Source of the DNA: Strigamia acuminata
Taxonomy: Eukaryota; Arthropoda; Chilopoda; Geophilomorpha; Linotaeniidae
NCBI GenBank assembly: GCA_949358305.1
Contig: OX442321.1
Location: 496,001-560,000 of the forward strand
Length of the DNA: 64,000 nucleotides
Direction of reading: 5' to 3'
The position numbers were made by a program, and so were the translations under genes. Below, one piece after another: positions 35,035 through 47,459 of this stretch (positions are counted from its first letter, which is position 1; each line of letters starts with the position of its first letter). The notes under the pieces were generated by a model. The model ran no database searches. It was not told the DNA's origin and saw only the letters and a list, made by a program, of their open reading frames with translations.

Positions 35035-35545
35035 GACATTTGTTTAAAATTTTTTTGAAGAAATCGACTAATTTTGTTAAAAATCGACTAATTTTTGGAA
35101 GAAAATCAACAAATTTTTAAAGAAAATCAAAACATTTTGTTGAAAATCGACTAATTTTTGAAGAAAATCAACAAATTTTGTTGAAAATCAACAAATTTTG
35201 TTGAAAATCAACAAATTTTGTTGAAAATCAACAAATTTTGTTGAAAATCGACTAATTTTTAAAAAAAATCAACAAATTTTGTTGAAAATCGACTAATTTT
35301 TAAAAAAAATCAACAAATTTTGTTGAAAATCGACTAATTTTTAAAAAAAATCAACAAATATTGTTGAAAATCGACAAATTTTAGTTGAAAATCGACAAAT
35401 TTTGTTGAAAATCGACTAATTTTTAAAAAAAATTAACAAATTTTGTGGAAAATCGACTAATTTTTAAAAATAATCAACAAATTTTGTTGAAAATCGACAA
35501 ATTTTAGTTGAAAATCGACCAATTGTTGAAAATCGACCAATTTTT
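35035..35545. repeat. AT-rich minisatellite, two alternating units
   Basis: Two related units of about 20 bp alternate over roughly 500 bp: AAAATCAACAAATTTTGTTG and AAAATCGACTAATTTTTAA. The order is patchy, with runs of the first unit and then alternation, suggesting unequal exchange. Confidence 0.9.
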
Positions 35546-36250
35546 GTTTTTGTGTTTGACAAGAATTGACAGTCCAATAATTCCTTTTTCTCAATTTTGC
35601 TCTTGGTTTATTCCCAATGGGCTTTAGTCGTAGCAAAGAAATCACCCAAGTATCCGAGCATATACAACCAACTAATAATGACTTTTTCTTGTTGCTTTTT
35701 TTATCGCAGAAACCGACATCTCTTCAATCTCTGGGATAAATAATTTCTTGTACATAATTGTACTTACCAGTCCATCCCAAGGTTCATCGTGTGGTAACCC
35801 TTGACTACAGAGGTGGCACGTCACCATGGAAACCAAGCAGTCTCTTCTTATTCCTGTAAAAGAGGATTACTGACTGATTTATCCATGGACGAGTTCATCT
35901 TATAATATATAAATAGAAATATTAAATTAGGCCTACTTCATTTCGCCTATACGAATAAGACACTAAATGTATCAACGAGACAATAAACGACGGTGCGAAT
36001 CGAAAAAAAAAACATTAAATCTAAAAATCTAGATATTTCAATTAGTGCATAATTCCAAATAATAATATTAACGATAAAAATGTAAGGTGTAAATTTGTTT
36101 CTCAACAAAAACGAAAAAGAAAAAATTGTACCGTAGTTTTGGTTCCTATTTTTTGAGATTCTAGTTCTCGTCACGAGGCGGCATCATTTAGTACAAGAAA
36201 AATTGAACCGTGAATAAAATTGCCGTAATATATATTCGTAAACGGATATT

Positions 36251-38880
36251 AGACATTTGATATATGAATATCGACTTTCTAACCGTGTTTTTATTCCATA
36301 TCGTCAATGTTTCTGCAACAATATTTACAAGCGCAGCAGCAGCCGCCATTTTGAAACGAAGAAAATCGAATGAGTGCCAACGACTTTTTTACTCGTACAC
36401 AACTGCTCATGTTTTATATCAAAGTCTAGCCCCAATTTTCAGTTATTTTACATATTGTACCATTAAAATTAATATATGAATAGCTCATTTATATATACAA
36501 ATTATATATATAAATATAAATATATATATATAAATATAAGCTGTAGTTTTTAAATAGTTGTCATCGCTTTTTCTGTGCATTTTTCTCAATGTTCTCAAAA
36601 CAAAATTTAAAAAAAAAAAAAAATGAATTTTAAATACAAATAAAACTCCATCCAAGTGTTATTTAAAGAAAAAAAAATGTAGAACTCTAAAGTAATTATG
36701 TTCTCATAAAAGAAACGCCCATTAATGATAAAACAAATGTAATTATATCAAAATATGGTAATTAAAAAAAAATAGGATTCCAGATCAAATTTCCTCATTC
36801 ATTTAATTTAATTTTAAAAAAAATTAATAATTAAATAAACAAATGAATAAATGAATAAATTAAACTCCCCAACAACAACAAATAAAAAAAAAATTCAAAT
36901 TTTAATCTTTTTCCTCAAAAAAATCCTCAAAAATTAAAAAATTAAAAACAAACAAAGAAAATCGTTTCATCCTTTCTTTCTTTCTTTTAAATATCGGAAG
37001 TAAAAATAAACCTTGGCAATAAACAAACAAGCGAGATAACATCTGGCCCCTCTGCGGGATTCATTCCATCTCATTTCCATCCACATTTGAGGAAACCAAT
37101 CCAAATTTGCATCGACCCATCAAAAATTAAAGGATAACGAACCCTAGCGGCCCGATCCCTCAAATTTATTTTTTTCCTCACCGAGAAAAATAAAATAAAT
37201 TAAAAAAAAGTGTTGGCAAGGTTAAATTTCACGATAAGAGCAGCAGGAGCCAAATGGATCGTGTTTAATCAACTACGAATCCGTCCCATACTGCAGCTGC
37301 AATGACCTTGTTTTCCTCCAGATTAAAACACAACAAACACCTCTATTCGAGGAACCACGAGCAAACACGAGAATTACTCATACCTTACTGCATCTGCGAT
37401 GACATATCGCACGAAATGATGAAACATACCGTACTGCCTTGAACAATGGCCCGGGCGTTTAATTTTTTTTTCGACTCGCCCGCCAGGCGCTTATTCAAAA
37501 CCAGGCGATTATTTAAGCCAGCCCTCTATCCAAAAAAAAAGTTGCTGACTTCGAACATTTCGTTTGTTGAGGTTTCGTCCGTCGAAGTTTCCTCCAAAAG
37601 GCTACTAAAAACTGTTTTTAAAATATTTTCCGGCGTTTAAACACGCCCGGCGTTTATTTGAGGCAGGCGCTTATTGGTTTTTCGGCTGGCGGTTGCCAGG
37701 CGCTTAATTGCGCCCGGCCATTGTTTAAGGCAGTACGGTAATCGAAAAGCTTACTCAAATTTCCCCGTTTTTCGCCAATTTTCCATTTTATTCAATTTCC
37801 TCGTCAACCTTTCAACTGTTTCCAAGCCTTTAACCAACTGTGACCCACAATTCGACTTCCTTTATTTTGTCCCGCAGTTCATGTCCATGGATACTAAATA
37901 GAAACAAGAAAAAAAAATACATTTGGGAAGTTGAAATTGAGGGAGACACACCTGACAAGACTCGATGAATAGGGGTCAGTGTCTACGTGCAGCTCGCCTC
38001 ATTTCAAGGGAGTTCCTCCAGGGTGCTCCAGGGTCCTCCAGGTTCCTCTGCAAGTCTGCACAAGGTCAAAGGGAGAGAGAAGAGAAGAGAAGAGAGAGGG
38101 GAACGTGATTTTTTACATGCAAAACGTACAATTACCCATTTCGTGCTCAACTTTTTTCTTCTTTATAATTTTTTTTAGGGTTACAGTGTCCACTTTTTTC
38201 TCTTTTTTTTTCGTGTCTGAAAATAACAATAATAATCGTAAATATCAGTCATAAATATCATAGAAATCATAAATTGAAGCATTAAAAACACAATAGCATT
38301 TTCCCCTTAGTAACAGTTGTTTATTTTAAAAAATCGATATTTTTCACCGGCAAACATTTTTCAAACGACAATAGTTGAACTTGTACTACTTTAGCTGGAC
38401 TTTATAAGGTCGTAATTATCCTTAAAATGACGTTAAACTGAATAATCCATTGACTGATAATGACACAGATTGCCCGATACGAAAATTTTAAAATTATCGT
38501 CCATTTTTTTTTTTGATCGAATATGTTTTTCTATTTGTTATCTGCTTTAAAACCGTCTTGTTTACGTGGCGAAATACATTTTTATTCCTAATCTTACCGA
38601 GAGGATGTTTAAACATGTCTTAAATTAAACTTTAAAGAAAAAGAAGTGTTAAAACTTGTACTCGGATGACGTCCTTCGCTTTTTTTTTTTCTTTTTCTTT
38701 TTCAAAAACGAACATCTGGTCGGAAGTGTCACGAAAATGCGACGCCTGTCATCGCGCACAAAGCGAAACGACTCATTGAAACCTCGATTAATCGAGCAAA
38801 TTTTAATCAAAACTAATAGAATGTGGTAAACTGTTTGCAATTTTGCTCTATTAACCTTAATAATGCATTTAAAGTTTAAT
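36251..38880. other. Intergenic DNA between collagen and REDD1-like genes
   Basis: An AT microsatellite lies near 36478-36540 and long A-rich stretches follow. Apart from the MITE at 37429-37738, no feature is supported. Confidence 0.5.
37429..37738. mobile_element. MITE with ~28-bp inverted repeats and TA flanks
   Basis: The left end CCGTACTGCCTTGAACAATG and right end CATTGTTTAAGGCAGTACGG are inverted with one mismatch and flanked by TA. The interior repeats (C/A)GGCG-TTATT words. It is distinct from the CCGTATTTT family though the first bases agree. Confidence 0.88.
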
Positions 38881-39305
38881 AAAAAGGTTGATTTTCGATC
38901 TCTATTTTTGTATCTCGTTTTGCCACTACACTAACCTCGTAATGACCTCACTCGAAGGTGCGGCGCGCGGATTGGCGCAAGCAGTTGCTAGGCGCAAACC
39001 CGGCGTCGCGATTGGCCTATTCGGTCAGGCGATCTGTAATAGGAAGATACCGACCCAATGGGTCGTGCTTCGAATCAGCTGTTGGCATATTGAAAAGAGC
39101 AGGCTTCATCTTATCTGTCCGAGTAAAAATTTCATGTGGAAAGCACTTGGGTTGCTAGTCAGAGTTGGCAAACAAAAGTCAACGGCTGACGACATCGAGA
39201 GCCAGAGATTGCACCCGACTCGGCTTGGACTGGAGCTGGAAGAACATTCTCATTGCCATTGCCATTCTCCCACCGCAACGACACGACGCCACACGCATAA
39301 TCAAC
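38881..39305 (+). promoter_or_regulatory. Upstream region of the REDD1-like gene
   Basis: The GC content rises here. Several CCAAT-type boxes appear close together (GGATTGGCG ~38970, GCGATTGGCC ~39008, CCCAATGGG ~39055). This suits a promoter and 5' UTR just before the ATG at 39306. No certain TATA box is seen. Confidence 0.4.
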
Positions 39306-40113
39306 ATGAACGGCAAAATGGATAACTGGTCCAATAATCGCGAAGGATTCCTCTCCAGCGTACAGAAAATGATGAGCAAACTGGGAGACATTTTACAGCA
39401 ACAAAAGACAGCGACGAAACCCAACAACAATTCCCCGATCGAAATGGCAATCGATCCGGTCGAATTGTGGTCCTCAACGGGAGGCAGCGCACTAAACCTA
39501 GGTAAGAAAGAAAAATATTTTTTATTTTATTTAAAAAAAAAAAAATATCTTTTAAAAACACATTTTCTTTGTGTTTTATGATACTGGGATTCCAAAAAAA
39601 ATATTCCTAAAAAAAACTTTTTTTTTTTTTTGAACATGTTCAGACTCGCCATCGTCGATATGGGATGGGAGCGACGAGGACAACCCCGAAGTTGTGCATT
39701 TATCCCGTTTAATCGAAAGCACCTTGCGCGAGGCGAAGGACGGAACCTTGAGTTGCGGCGAAGTTCTCCTGCCAGCTGAGCTGACCTACCGCGTCGCTCG
39801 CCAGGCGTTCGTTCTGGCCGAGAACGAGCCGTGCGGACTGCGAGGTTGCGTCCTTCTCGTGAATTACCACCAAGATCCTTCGTCGCCCACGTCGCAGCCT
39901 CGGCGCATTGGCACCGTGCAGTACGATCCGACCACCGTGGCCACTTTCCAGCTCGTGTTAACTCTTCGAAAGGATTTGAACACTTGGACCAACCTTCGCC
40001 ACCTCCTGCCTTTCAAAGCCTGCTTAAGGAAGCTGGGCAAAACCGGCACCATCATAGTCAGTCCAACGTATACTTTGGTCAAGAAGAAACTCTACAGGTC
40101 CAGGCAGGAATGA
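39306..40113 (+). CDS. DDIT4-like (REDD1; scylla/charybdis family): REDD1/DDIT4-like mTORC1 inhibitor, 2 exons, 221 aa
   Basis: Exons 39306-39501 and 39644-40113 join in phase 1 with GT-AG boundaries and give 221 residues. The N-terminal third is low in complexity, as in the family. The conserved part covers residues ~75-218. It has a SRLIESTLREAK helix, LLPAELTYRVAR, the hallmark AENEPCGLRGC, a TFQLVLTLRKDLNTW segment where vertebrates have TFELTLVL, and the basic end LVKKKLYRS. REDD1 proteins act in the cytosol, are induced by hypoxia, DNA damage and energy stress, and lower mTORC1 signalling through TSC2. That role is from family knowledge. The gene is convergent with Relish: its likely poly(A) signal (AATAAA, 40262) is about 0.8 kb from the Relish one. 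The hallmark motifs make the identification firm. Confidence 0.93.
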
Positions 40114-41070
40114 ACAAACGAGGATGAAAAATGAACGAAGAAAAAAGTACAAAAATCTGATGCAACTAAAAATTGACCACATATTTTTTTTAACTCGATT
40201 TGCATTTTTTTTCTCACTTTCTTATAGTTTATAGGACGATAATAATAACAATTCTTATAATAATAAATAGTTAGGTGTTTAAAAATGTTTAAGAAATTCA
40301 TATTTTTCTCGTAGATCTTTGTCGTTTAGAACCTCGTTTCCGTTAATGGAGACTAGAGCGTTGTTGCAGTATTGAAAAAATTTAAAAAAAAAAATTAAAA
40401 AATAATTTTTTTAAAAATGGATGTGGAGAAAGAGAGGGAAAAAAATATAATATTTTTCTGATATGTATAAAAAAAATGTTAATGTAGGGTTTTTAAATGT
40501 CTCAACTCTTTCCCATAAGGAGCAATGACCTGAGTTTGTTGGAAGTTTGCCCCGAAATGCGGGAGATTTTTCAACAAGTTTTACGATAATCATTACAAAG
40601 AAAATATATTTAAAAAAAAAAACTAAAAAAAAAAATTAAGAAAAAGAAACAACTGTGATTTATTCTTTATTTCTTTCCAAGTTTAAACAGTATTTTGTTT
40701 TTTTATTATTATTTTTAGGCTTAAGTATTTTTGATCCAGTTTTTGTGTATTTTTGTTCTATTTCCGTAGTGTTTTTTTTTCTTTCCATTTTTGTTACTTC
40801 TAGTCATCTGTTATAGAATGATTGAAATTGATAATGGATATGTTGAATGTTGTGATCAAATTTGAAATACTCGTCAACGTTTTAGTTGAGTTTTCATTTT
40901 TTTTGTCTTCTACAGTTTTGTGATTTTTGTACGTGCACGTGTATGAACTTTTTTTAAAGATTTTTTTTCATTTAAAAGAAAAAATATAAAAAAAAAATAT
41001 ATATATATATACATATATATATAAAAATAAAATAAAAAGTTTTAAAATTTAAAAATTAAAAAAAATAAAA
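40114..41070. other. Convergent 3' intergenic stretch between REDD1-like and Relish
   Basis: AT-rich. It holds AATAAA for the plus-strand gene at 40262-40267 and many T tracts. No gene is seen. Confidence 0.6.
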
Positions 41071-41083
41071 ATTAGTTTTGATT

Positions 41084-41089
41084 TTTATT
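41084..41089 (-). terminator. Poly(A) signal of the Relish gene
   Basis: AATAAA on the minus strand, 15 bases after the Relish stop codon. Its closeness supports the annotated end of the reading frame. Confidence 0.6.
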
Positions 41090-41104
41090 ATTAAACAATT
41101 TTTT

Positions 41105-44100
41105 TTACAACAATTTGTATTGATACGTAACATGATTTTTGATCAGTAAAACAGCAAATAAAAAAGATATAACTTCTAGATATGGAATAAAAACGTGATC
41201 TAATGATTGATTTTCAATTTCCCCATCATTTTCGCCAAATTGCTTCGCTTCTCGCAGCCATCTAGCACCAAATCGATCAATAACGCTTAAAATACATCGA
41301 CAAACAAAAATACCTTTATTTAATTTGTATCGATGAATTATCTCGAGTCCATCTTTGGATCCCAGAGCTTCGAGACCAAATTCCAACTCCGTGAGATCCT
41401 AAAAGAAGAAAAATCGAATAAAATGCAAATTTCTTTTAGTCCAAAATCTTACCGTTATGTACGCCAGAAGACTCGCGGTCGGACTCGCCGATTTTCTTAA
41501 TTTCTCAATTAAATCACTTCGTTCGACGAAACTCGCTAAAACCGTCCAATCTTTCTCGCCGGGAGGATCCAGTAATTTGCTCAACGAAATGATCGTACCG
41601 GAATCAACTAACATCATTTCACCTACAAACAAAAATATAATAACCCAATGAAACTCTTTTCAAGGTAAAATCAAACATTCTGCTCACTTTTCGACAAACT
41701 CAATCCCGAATCAACATTCTCTCTCAGATACCCGCATTCTGAATCATCGTCTGTAATAACATAAAAATAAAAATAAAAATAAACATAAAATTTAATTTAA
41801 TTTATTTATTTTCTCACCCGGACACAGCCCCATCCCCGAATCCTGATCGTGTTGTTCCGGAAAACGTTTTCCCTCTAAACCTTCTTCATCTAATGAGAAA
41901 AAATACAATAACTATAAAAAAAAACATCGATCAAATAATCAATAATTACACTTAGGAAGAGAGAGCCCAGAGTCGTAGCCCGGTTCACCTAAATAAATAA
42001 ATAATTTAAATATTTTTAAAACATCGATAAATCGAATATCTTACTTTTATAGCCCGAATCAGACACCGCAATCGACTCCACCGAAGCACTCGACTCATTT
42101 CCGTGCAAAATGGCCAAAATCTAACGACAAACCGCAATTTTAAGCCAAAAAAGCAAGAAATATTAAAATTTCTTATTACTCGTTCGTTATCTTTAGCCAA
42201 ATCGAAACAATTCAACCCATTCGAGTCCACGTTTTCAACTGGCGTCTCGTCCACGTTTAAATCGTCGTCGGACGAATCCAACGACGTCGAGAGTTCGTCG
42301 CTTTGCAAATACGGATCGGCATACGCCAACATCAACAGAGAAACCATTTCTTCCGACTGAATCAAAACGGCCAAATGTAAAGGCGACCGTCCATTAAACA
42401 TTTTCATATCCGGATCGGCTTTCTGTAAAAATATAAAAAATAAATTTAATTTTTTAAAATTTTTTTAAAATTCGACACTTACTTCGTCCAGTAAAAATCG
42501 AACGAGCGAAATGTTGATATTCTGCACGGCAATATGCAGAGGAGTTCGACCAGCGGTTCCATCTTGACAGTCTATGGTGGCATTAGCGTTCAAAAGCACC
42601 GCGATGGTCTCTAGCGAGCCTTCGATCACCGCCAAATGCAACGGCGCAAATCCTAAAAATTAATCAAAAAAATTAATCAACTTCGACCCGAAATATTAAA
42701 AATAAAAAATAAAATTTTTACCGTCGTTATTCATCACGTCCAGATTCACGTTCGGTTGTTTCACCAGCTCGCTCAAAATGGCGGCGTCGTGCGGATGGTT
42801 TTGTACCGCCAAGTGTACCGAATTATTTCCACGTTTGTCGCGTATGTTCGAATCGACACCGTACGTAAGCAAAAGTTTAACAAATTCAACGTCGCCGTTG
42901 CAAATTGCGATGTGTAACGGAGTTTGGGCCAAATCGTTAAAAGCGTTCACGACTTTGTGCCGACTGGTTTCCGTGCACCAAAACATCGTCTCCAACAGGA
43001 CTTTCAACGCACCCAATTTCGCGTGAATAACAGCCAAATGAATCGCACTAAAATATCAATAATTAAACATAAATAATCTATTTTATTTACAAAAAATAAA
43101 ACATACTTATCGCCATTTACGTCGGAATAAGCGATTAATTCTACCATGGGTTTGAGTATACTTTTAACATCCTCAGAGCGCGCGTAATCCAACAAGGAAT
43201 TGGCAATTTTGTTCGCCAAACGAAAAACCAAATGTTTGTCTCGTCGAGCCGCAATTTTAATTCTTGCTTCCAATTCCAACCTCCTCGAATCGGCCGACGT
43301 CGATCCGTCCGCAACGACATCGTCCTCATCGTCCAAACAGTCGTCGGCGTCCATTGGTCCTCGCGACACCAAGTTGTCCGTGTCCGAACTTCCTGCCGCT
43401 GCCATTTTCAATAATTCTTCGACTGAAATCAAATAAAAATCAAAAATGATACAAATTCTCCCAGTAATTCGACCTACTGTCGTCATCCTCAGAAACTGGC
43501 ATCTGCGAGTCGTTTAAAAATGGATCGTTGGCCCCCACCATAAAATCTTGCGAATATCTTTCGCCAACATAAGGGAACATTTCGTCAAATTCCATCGGTT
43601 CGCACATCAGGGGATCGCCGGGACCCCTCAAAACATCTTCCGTCGGTGCTTTATTCTCATTAAAATCCAGGTCCGCCGTGTTTAAAGCGCTTTGGACAAT
43701 ATCTCCCGAAATCAGATTCAAAAACGTTTTCGACGATTCTTCCAAATCTTCCTTGATTTCGGAAATTTCCGATAATTTACGCACGGGCTGGAAAGGAAAT
43801 TGAGCCAGTCCCTCGATCACCTCGGCAGTATCCGGCACGTAAACGGAACCACTTGCTACTGCACACGACGCGCCGTTAGCTCCTTTTTCCACTTTTGCAT
43901 CGATCGTAAGATTACCTGAAATTAAATCATGAAAAAAAAATTAAAATCCAAAGCTCGATATATTAACACTGTATGTACTTGCGCCTTTTCTTCTTCCGAC
44001 TAATGTCTCTCGCTGACCTTGCAATTTACGATCTTGTAAATTTCGGCGCGGCGAGGCTGAAATGGATGAACAAAAACCTCAATAAATGCAATAAAAGTTG

Positions 44101-45970
44101 CAAATTAAATGTCAAACTCACCACAGTCGAGCATTTTAGCCTTTTTTCTCTGATTTCCAGCTGAATAAATCAAAATAATATTTAATTTATTCTCATTTTT
44201 TTGTTTGAAAGTTTCCATTTCATACCTTCGTTAGGTATGTACGTGTACGTCAACGGCTCACCCCCGACATCGTCTTTGGGTCTGTACAATTGAACCGACA
44301 CCTGCACTTCCGTTTCGATTAATTGGTTTTCGTACGGAGGTGTTTTAAACACAATGGCGACTTGATGATGCAGGTGTGATTCATTAAACTCGCCATAAGC
44401 CGTCCATTTCGGTTCGTCGTTTTCATCCAGCTGGAAAAAACGAACTCCAATGTTTTCTAAAACAAAAACATACAATAAAAACAATAAAAATTTCACAATT
44501 CAAAACGATAAACTCACTTTTATCGAATTTGTCGCACAAAATGAAAACTTCTTCGCGACCCTCGACCAAACCGCTGCATTTGCTGATCCGACAGATTTTT
44601 AAATCGCTCGCATTCGCCGTTTCTAATAGAACAAACATTAAAATTAAAATTTTCGTTATCATTTTTTCTTACTTCTGTTTTTGATTTTGTGGGTGTAAAC
44701 GGGCGGACAGAGCTGGACAAAACCCCCCGTAGCTTCCAAAAAAACCTCGGCATGAAAACCAATTTTCACCTCGTTGATATTCCGTTCCAATATTTTGGAC
44801 AACGTTTTGGCCTTGCTGACTGCTGCATTTCAAAGAAAAAGAAATAAATATTTCTCCAACTTGATCTAAACTTATTTTTTTAAATTTTTACCCGCATTTT
44901 CGTCGTCCAATTCGACCATGAACCGCTCCAGCAACGTATTATAAACATTCCGCTTGGCCACATGTTTAATATGAACGTTGCTCACCCTACGAGTACAAAT
45001 CAATGATTAAATCAAATTGAAATCAATAAAAAAATCAAATAACTCACTCGATTATTTGTTTATCATGCGTAATGGTGAGCTCGGTTTCGTAAGTACCCAA
45101 ATCGCAACATCTTCCCTCTAATTTGTGAACGTGTTGAATGTAATTACTATTTCCCTCGTCAAAATGGTATAAAACTGCTCGTATTTTTACTTTCCCGACG
45201 CAATCTCGAATCTGTGAATAAATAGCACGTTTATTTGGATTCAGATACGGATTATCCTTCTTACATTACTCACTCTCAGTTTGGGGAAACATCGGTTCTT
45301 TTTCGTGCTGCTTTCACCCATCAGACTTCCGTGGGAACCAGCTTCGCTCGAGTAACGAAACCTGAAGGATTTCGTCGGCTGCTCAAAAATTTCCATCCTC
45401 GGAGCCATTTTAGCTGCTCAAAATTAAAAATTGAAAATTTAAAACAAATAAATTTCAAAACGAGGAAATAAATCAATTTATTTTTTATTTTTATAAACTT
45501 ACAATTTTGAATTATAATCGGATTGTCCACCAAGGTGTATCTCTGGCCATCAAAAATGGTCAAACATATATTAGACAATCCCTGATGCCTAAACCACAAA
45601 TAAAACCAAAATTAATTCTAAAAAATTAATTTAAAAAATAAAAAAATTTTCAATTTAATTTTCTAAAAATAAATCATTTTTCTTCCCTATCTGAACCACT
45701 CCTTTACCTCTGGAAAACCCATGAAATTCGAGAATGCAAAACGGAAAAACCCAGAACCAAAAACAAATAATCTCGACTAAAAAAACATAAACTTTATTCC
45801 AAAACGAAAAAACTCGTCGTATTACATCATTAATTTCTCTTTTTCTCCCAATAAAACAAAAAAATAAAAACCTAATTAAATGTAAACAAACAAATCATGA
45901 CAACACACCATCAAAAACAAAAGAAAACTTACATAAAGAAATTGTTGCTCAACTGTAGATCACTCATCAT
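41105..45970 (-). CDS. Relish (Rel): NF-kB p100/p105-type protein (Relish), 21 exons, 1097 aa
   Basis: Exons in transcript order: 45933-45970, 45503-45588, 45274-45413, 45048-45211, 44892-44986, 44673-44822, 44518-44622, 44226-44456, 44122-44160, 44018-44056, 43478-43915, 43107-43422, 42722-43047, 42483-42652, 42180-42422, 42045-42120, 41950-41988, 41818-41889, 41688-41750, 41453-41622, 41105-41398. All junctions are GT-AG and in frame. The DNA-binding Rel domain has RFRYSSEAGSHGSL (59-72), with Ser where most NF-kB proteins have Cys, as in insect Relish. The dimerisation domain covers ~225-335 (ISKCSGLVEGREEVFILC). A basic NLS-like QRKKAK is near 340, then an acidic linker. Ankyrin repeats span ~585-830 (several TPLHIA/PLHLAV motifs). 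DSG degron-like motifs follow at ~880-950, and a Death domain at ~955-1030. It is a transcription factor kept inactive by its own ankyrin half. The last ~65 residues, hydrophobic near the end, are less certain. Confidence 0.95.
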
Positions 45971-46052
45971 GGTTCTCTGCTTTCTAACAATTCGTAGCCT
46001 CGATTCGAAACTGAGCTCTACTCGGGAATTTTAAAACGTCTTGGCACTACTT

Positions 46053-46063
46053 GGGAAATCCCC
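46053..46063. promoter_or_regulatory. kB site near the Relish start
   Basis: GGGAAATCCCC fits GGGRNWYYCC and lies 83 bases upstream of the Relish ATG, likely in the promoter or 5' UTR. A weaker GGGAATTTTA lies at 46024. Confidence 0.7.
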
Positions 46064-46503
46064 CTCGTTTTTGGAGCTGAGCCAATCAGGAAAGAGCAAC
46101 TGACTGCGTGCACCAGGTGTGTACCCTTTTTTAATTATTCATCGAGTGCAACGAGTGTTATCTAACGTCGTTGGTGTGTTTTTTATTCATCTTAGATCAC
46201 CGCACGCATATATTTTGATCGTGTTAATCTTAAGTTTCGAAAACAAGCTGTTGTAGTTTCAATAATGGCGGGTGTCGGGTGACGGGAGATGTGTCGCATG
46301 CTTTGTTTGCATTTGCAGTGCACGGTAGGAGTTAATTTCACTTACCGCTTTAGTTTGTGCCTTGTTGAGGATGTTTATGGCAAAAATCGAGACATAAAGA
46401 AATAAAGAAGTTCAGTTTGACTTACTTTTACGGGGCAGGAAGCGAGTTATTAGAGCCGCGAATGCTTTGTATAATGATGTCATTTCCGGCCATGACGTTA
46501 TGT

Positions 46504-46514
46504 GGGGAATTCCC
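46504..46514. promoter_or_regulatory. Palindromic kB site upstream of Relish
   Basis: GGGGAATTCCC contains the perfect palindrome GGGAATTCCC. It is about 0.53 kb upstream of the Relish ATG. With the proximal site, this suggests that Relish regulates itself, as NF-kB genes often do. Confidence 0.65.
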
Positions 46515-47380
46515 ATTCTCGAAATATAATTCTGTCATTGGTTGAGAAGATCTGAAAGACTTCACCAGCAAGTTGTTCACGATGAAGTCATTTCTTGATT
46601 CTTATTCATTCATTTATTTATTTATTTTTTGCTCATTTTGTCTTTTCTCTGCGATTAAAATTTGAATCGTTTTTTATTTTTGAAAATAAAATTCTCTTTA
46701 TTTATTAATTTTTTTTCTGTTATTGTTTTGTTTAAAAAATGTGCACAAAAAAAAATCAGTTTAAAATGCGATTACAAAAAAAAATTTGCTCACTTTACAA
46801 ACTCCTGTCAGTATTTATAAGTACTTCACAAAACCTAAATGCGCGGCTTGATTTTATCCTTTAGTTACATCAGCCATCTAGCGGTGGTTTTCACAAGCCT
46901 TTAAAGGCTTAGTTTTTGTTTATTTATTTGTTTATTTATTTTAAAGAAATGGTGTGAAATTAATTATGCCACTTTTCCAAAACCAATTTAAACTAATTAA
47001 AACGAAATAATACGTATCAATATTAACAAATAAAAAGATATATTTTATTTTCTCGCTCGACCAATCACGATAATCTCCTAGCAGGGTGTGGTAGTTGTAG
47101 GCATGTTCGCATCGAGACCTTGGATCATTCATTCCTGTTGAGTTAAGCAGATTTTGGCAGGAATACACGATCATTTACATCAAATTAATGCACATTGACT
47201 TAACCGGAGTCCAACTCCGGCTCATCATCGAGAAATTCGTCGTGAAAACCAAATTCAAAAGGTAAGCCGAACCGAAAACGAAATTTATTTTCCAAAAAAA
47301 AATACAATATTTACAATTAAAAAAAAAAAAAAAATCATAAATCAAAACAAACAAAACACAGAAATCAAATGTCAACACAC
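46515..47380. other. Intergenic DNA with one exon-like segment
   Basis: AT-rich apart from 47050-47265, where the composition looks coding and both strands have short open frames. The plus strand reads open from an acceptor-like gttgtag (47100) to a donor AAAAG|gtaagc (47261). No partner exons are found. Confidence 0.35.
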
Positions 47381-47459
47381 GATTTATTTTTATTCGCAAT
47401 ATAAAACGCAATAAACACATTGGCACACATAACAATCAATGTTGTTTGAATGTTGTTGT

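Larger units (their letters stand above)
33513..36250 (+). other. Collagen 3' flank, possible long 3' UTR
   Basis: No coding sequence. Candidate AATAAA signals lie near 35981 and 36212, so the 3' UTR may be about 2.5 kb if transcription passes the minisatellites. This is inference from position only. Confidence 0.35.

Noticed and set aside
38005-38070. Collagen-like words (CCTCCAGG repeats) after the collagen gene
   Set aside because: Only one or two Gly-Pro-Pro triplets occur in one frame, with no matching acceptor and donor. It lies 4.5 kb beyond the stop.
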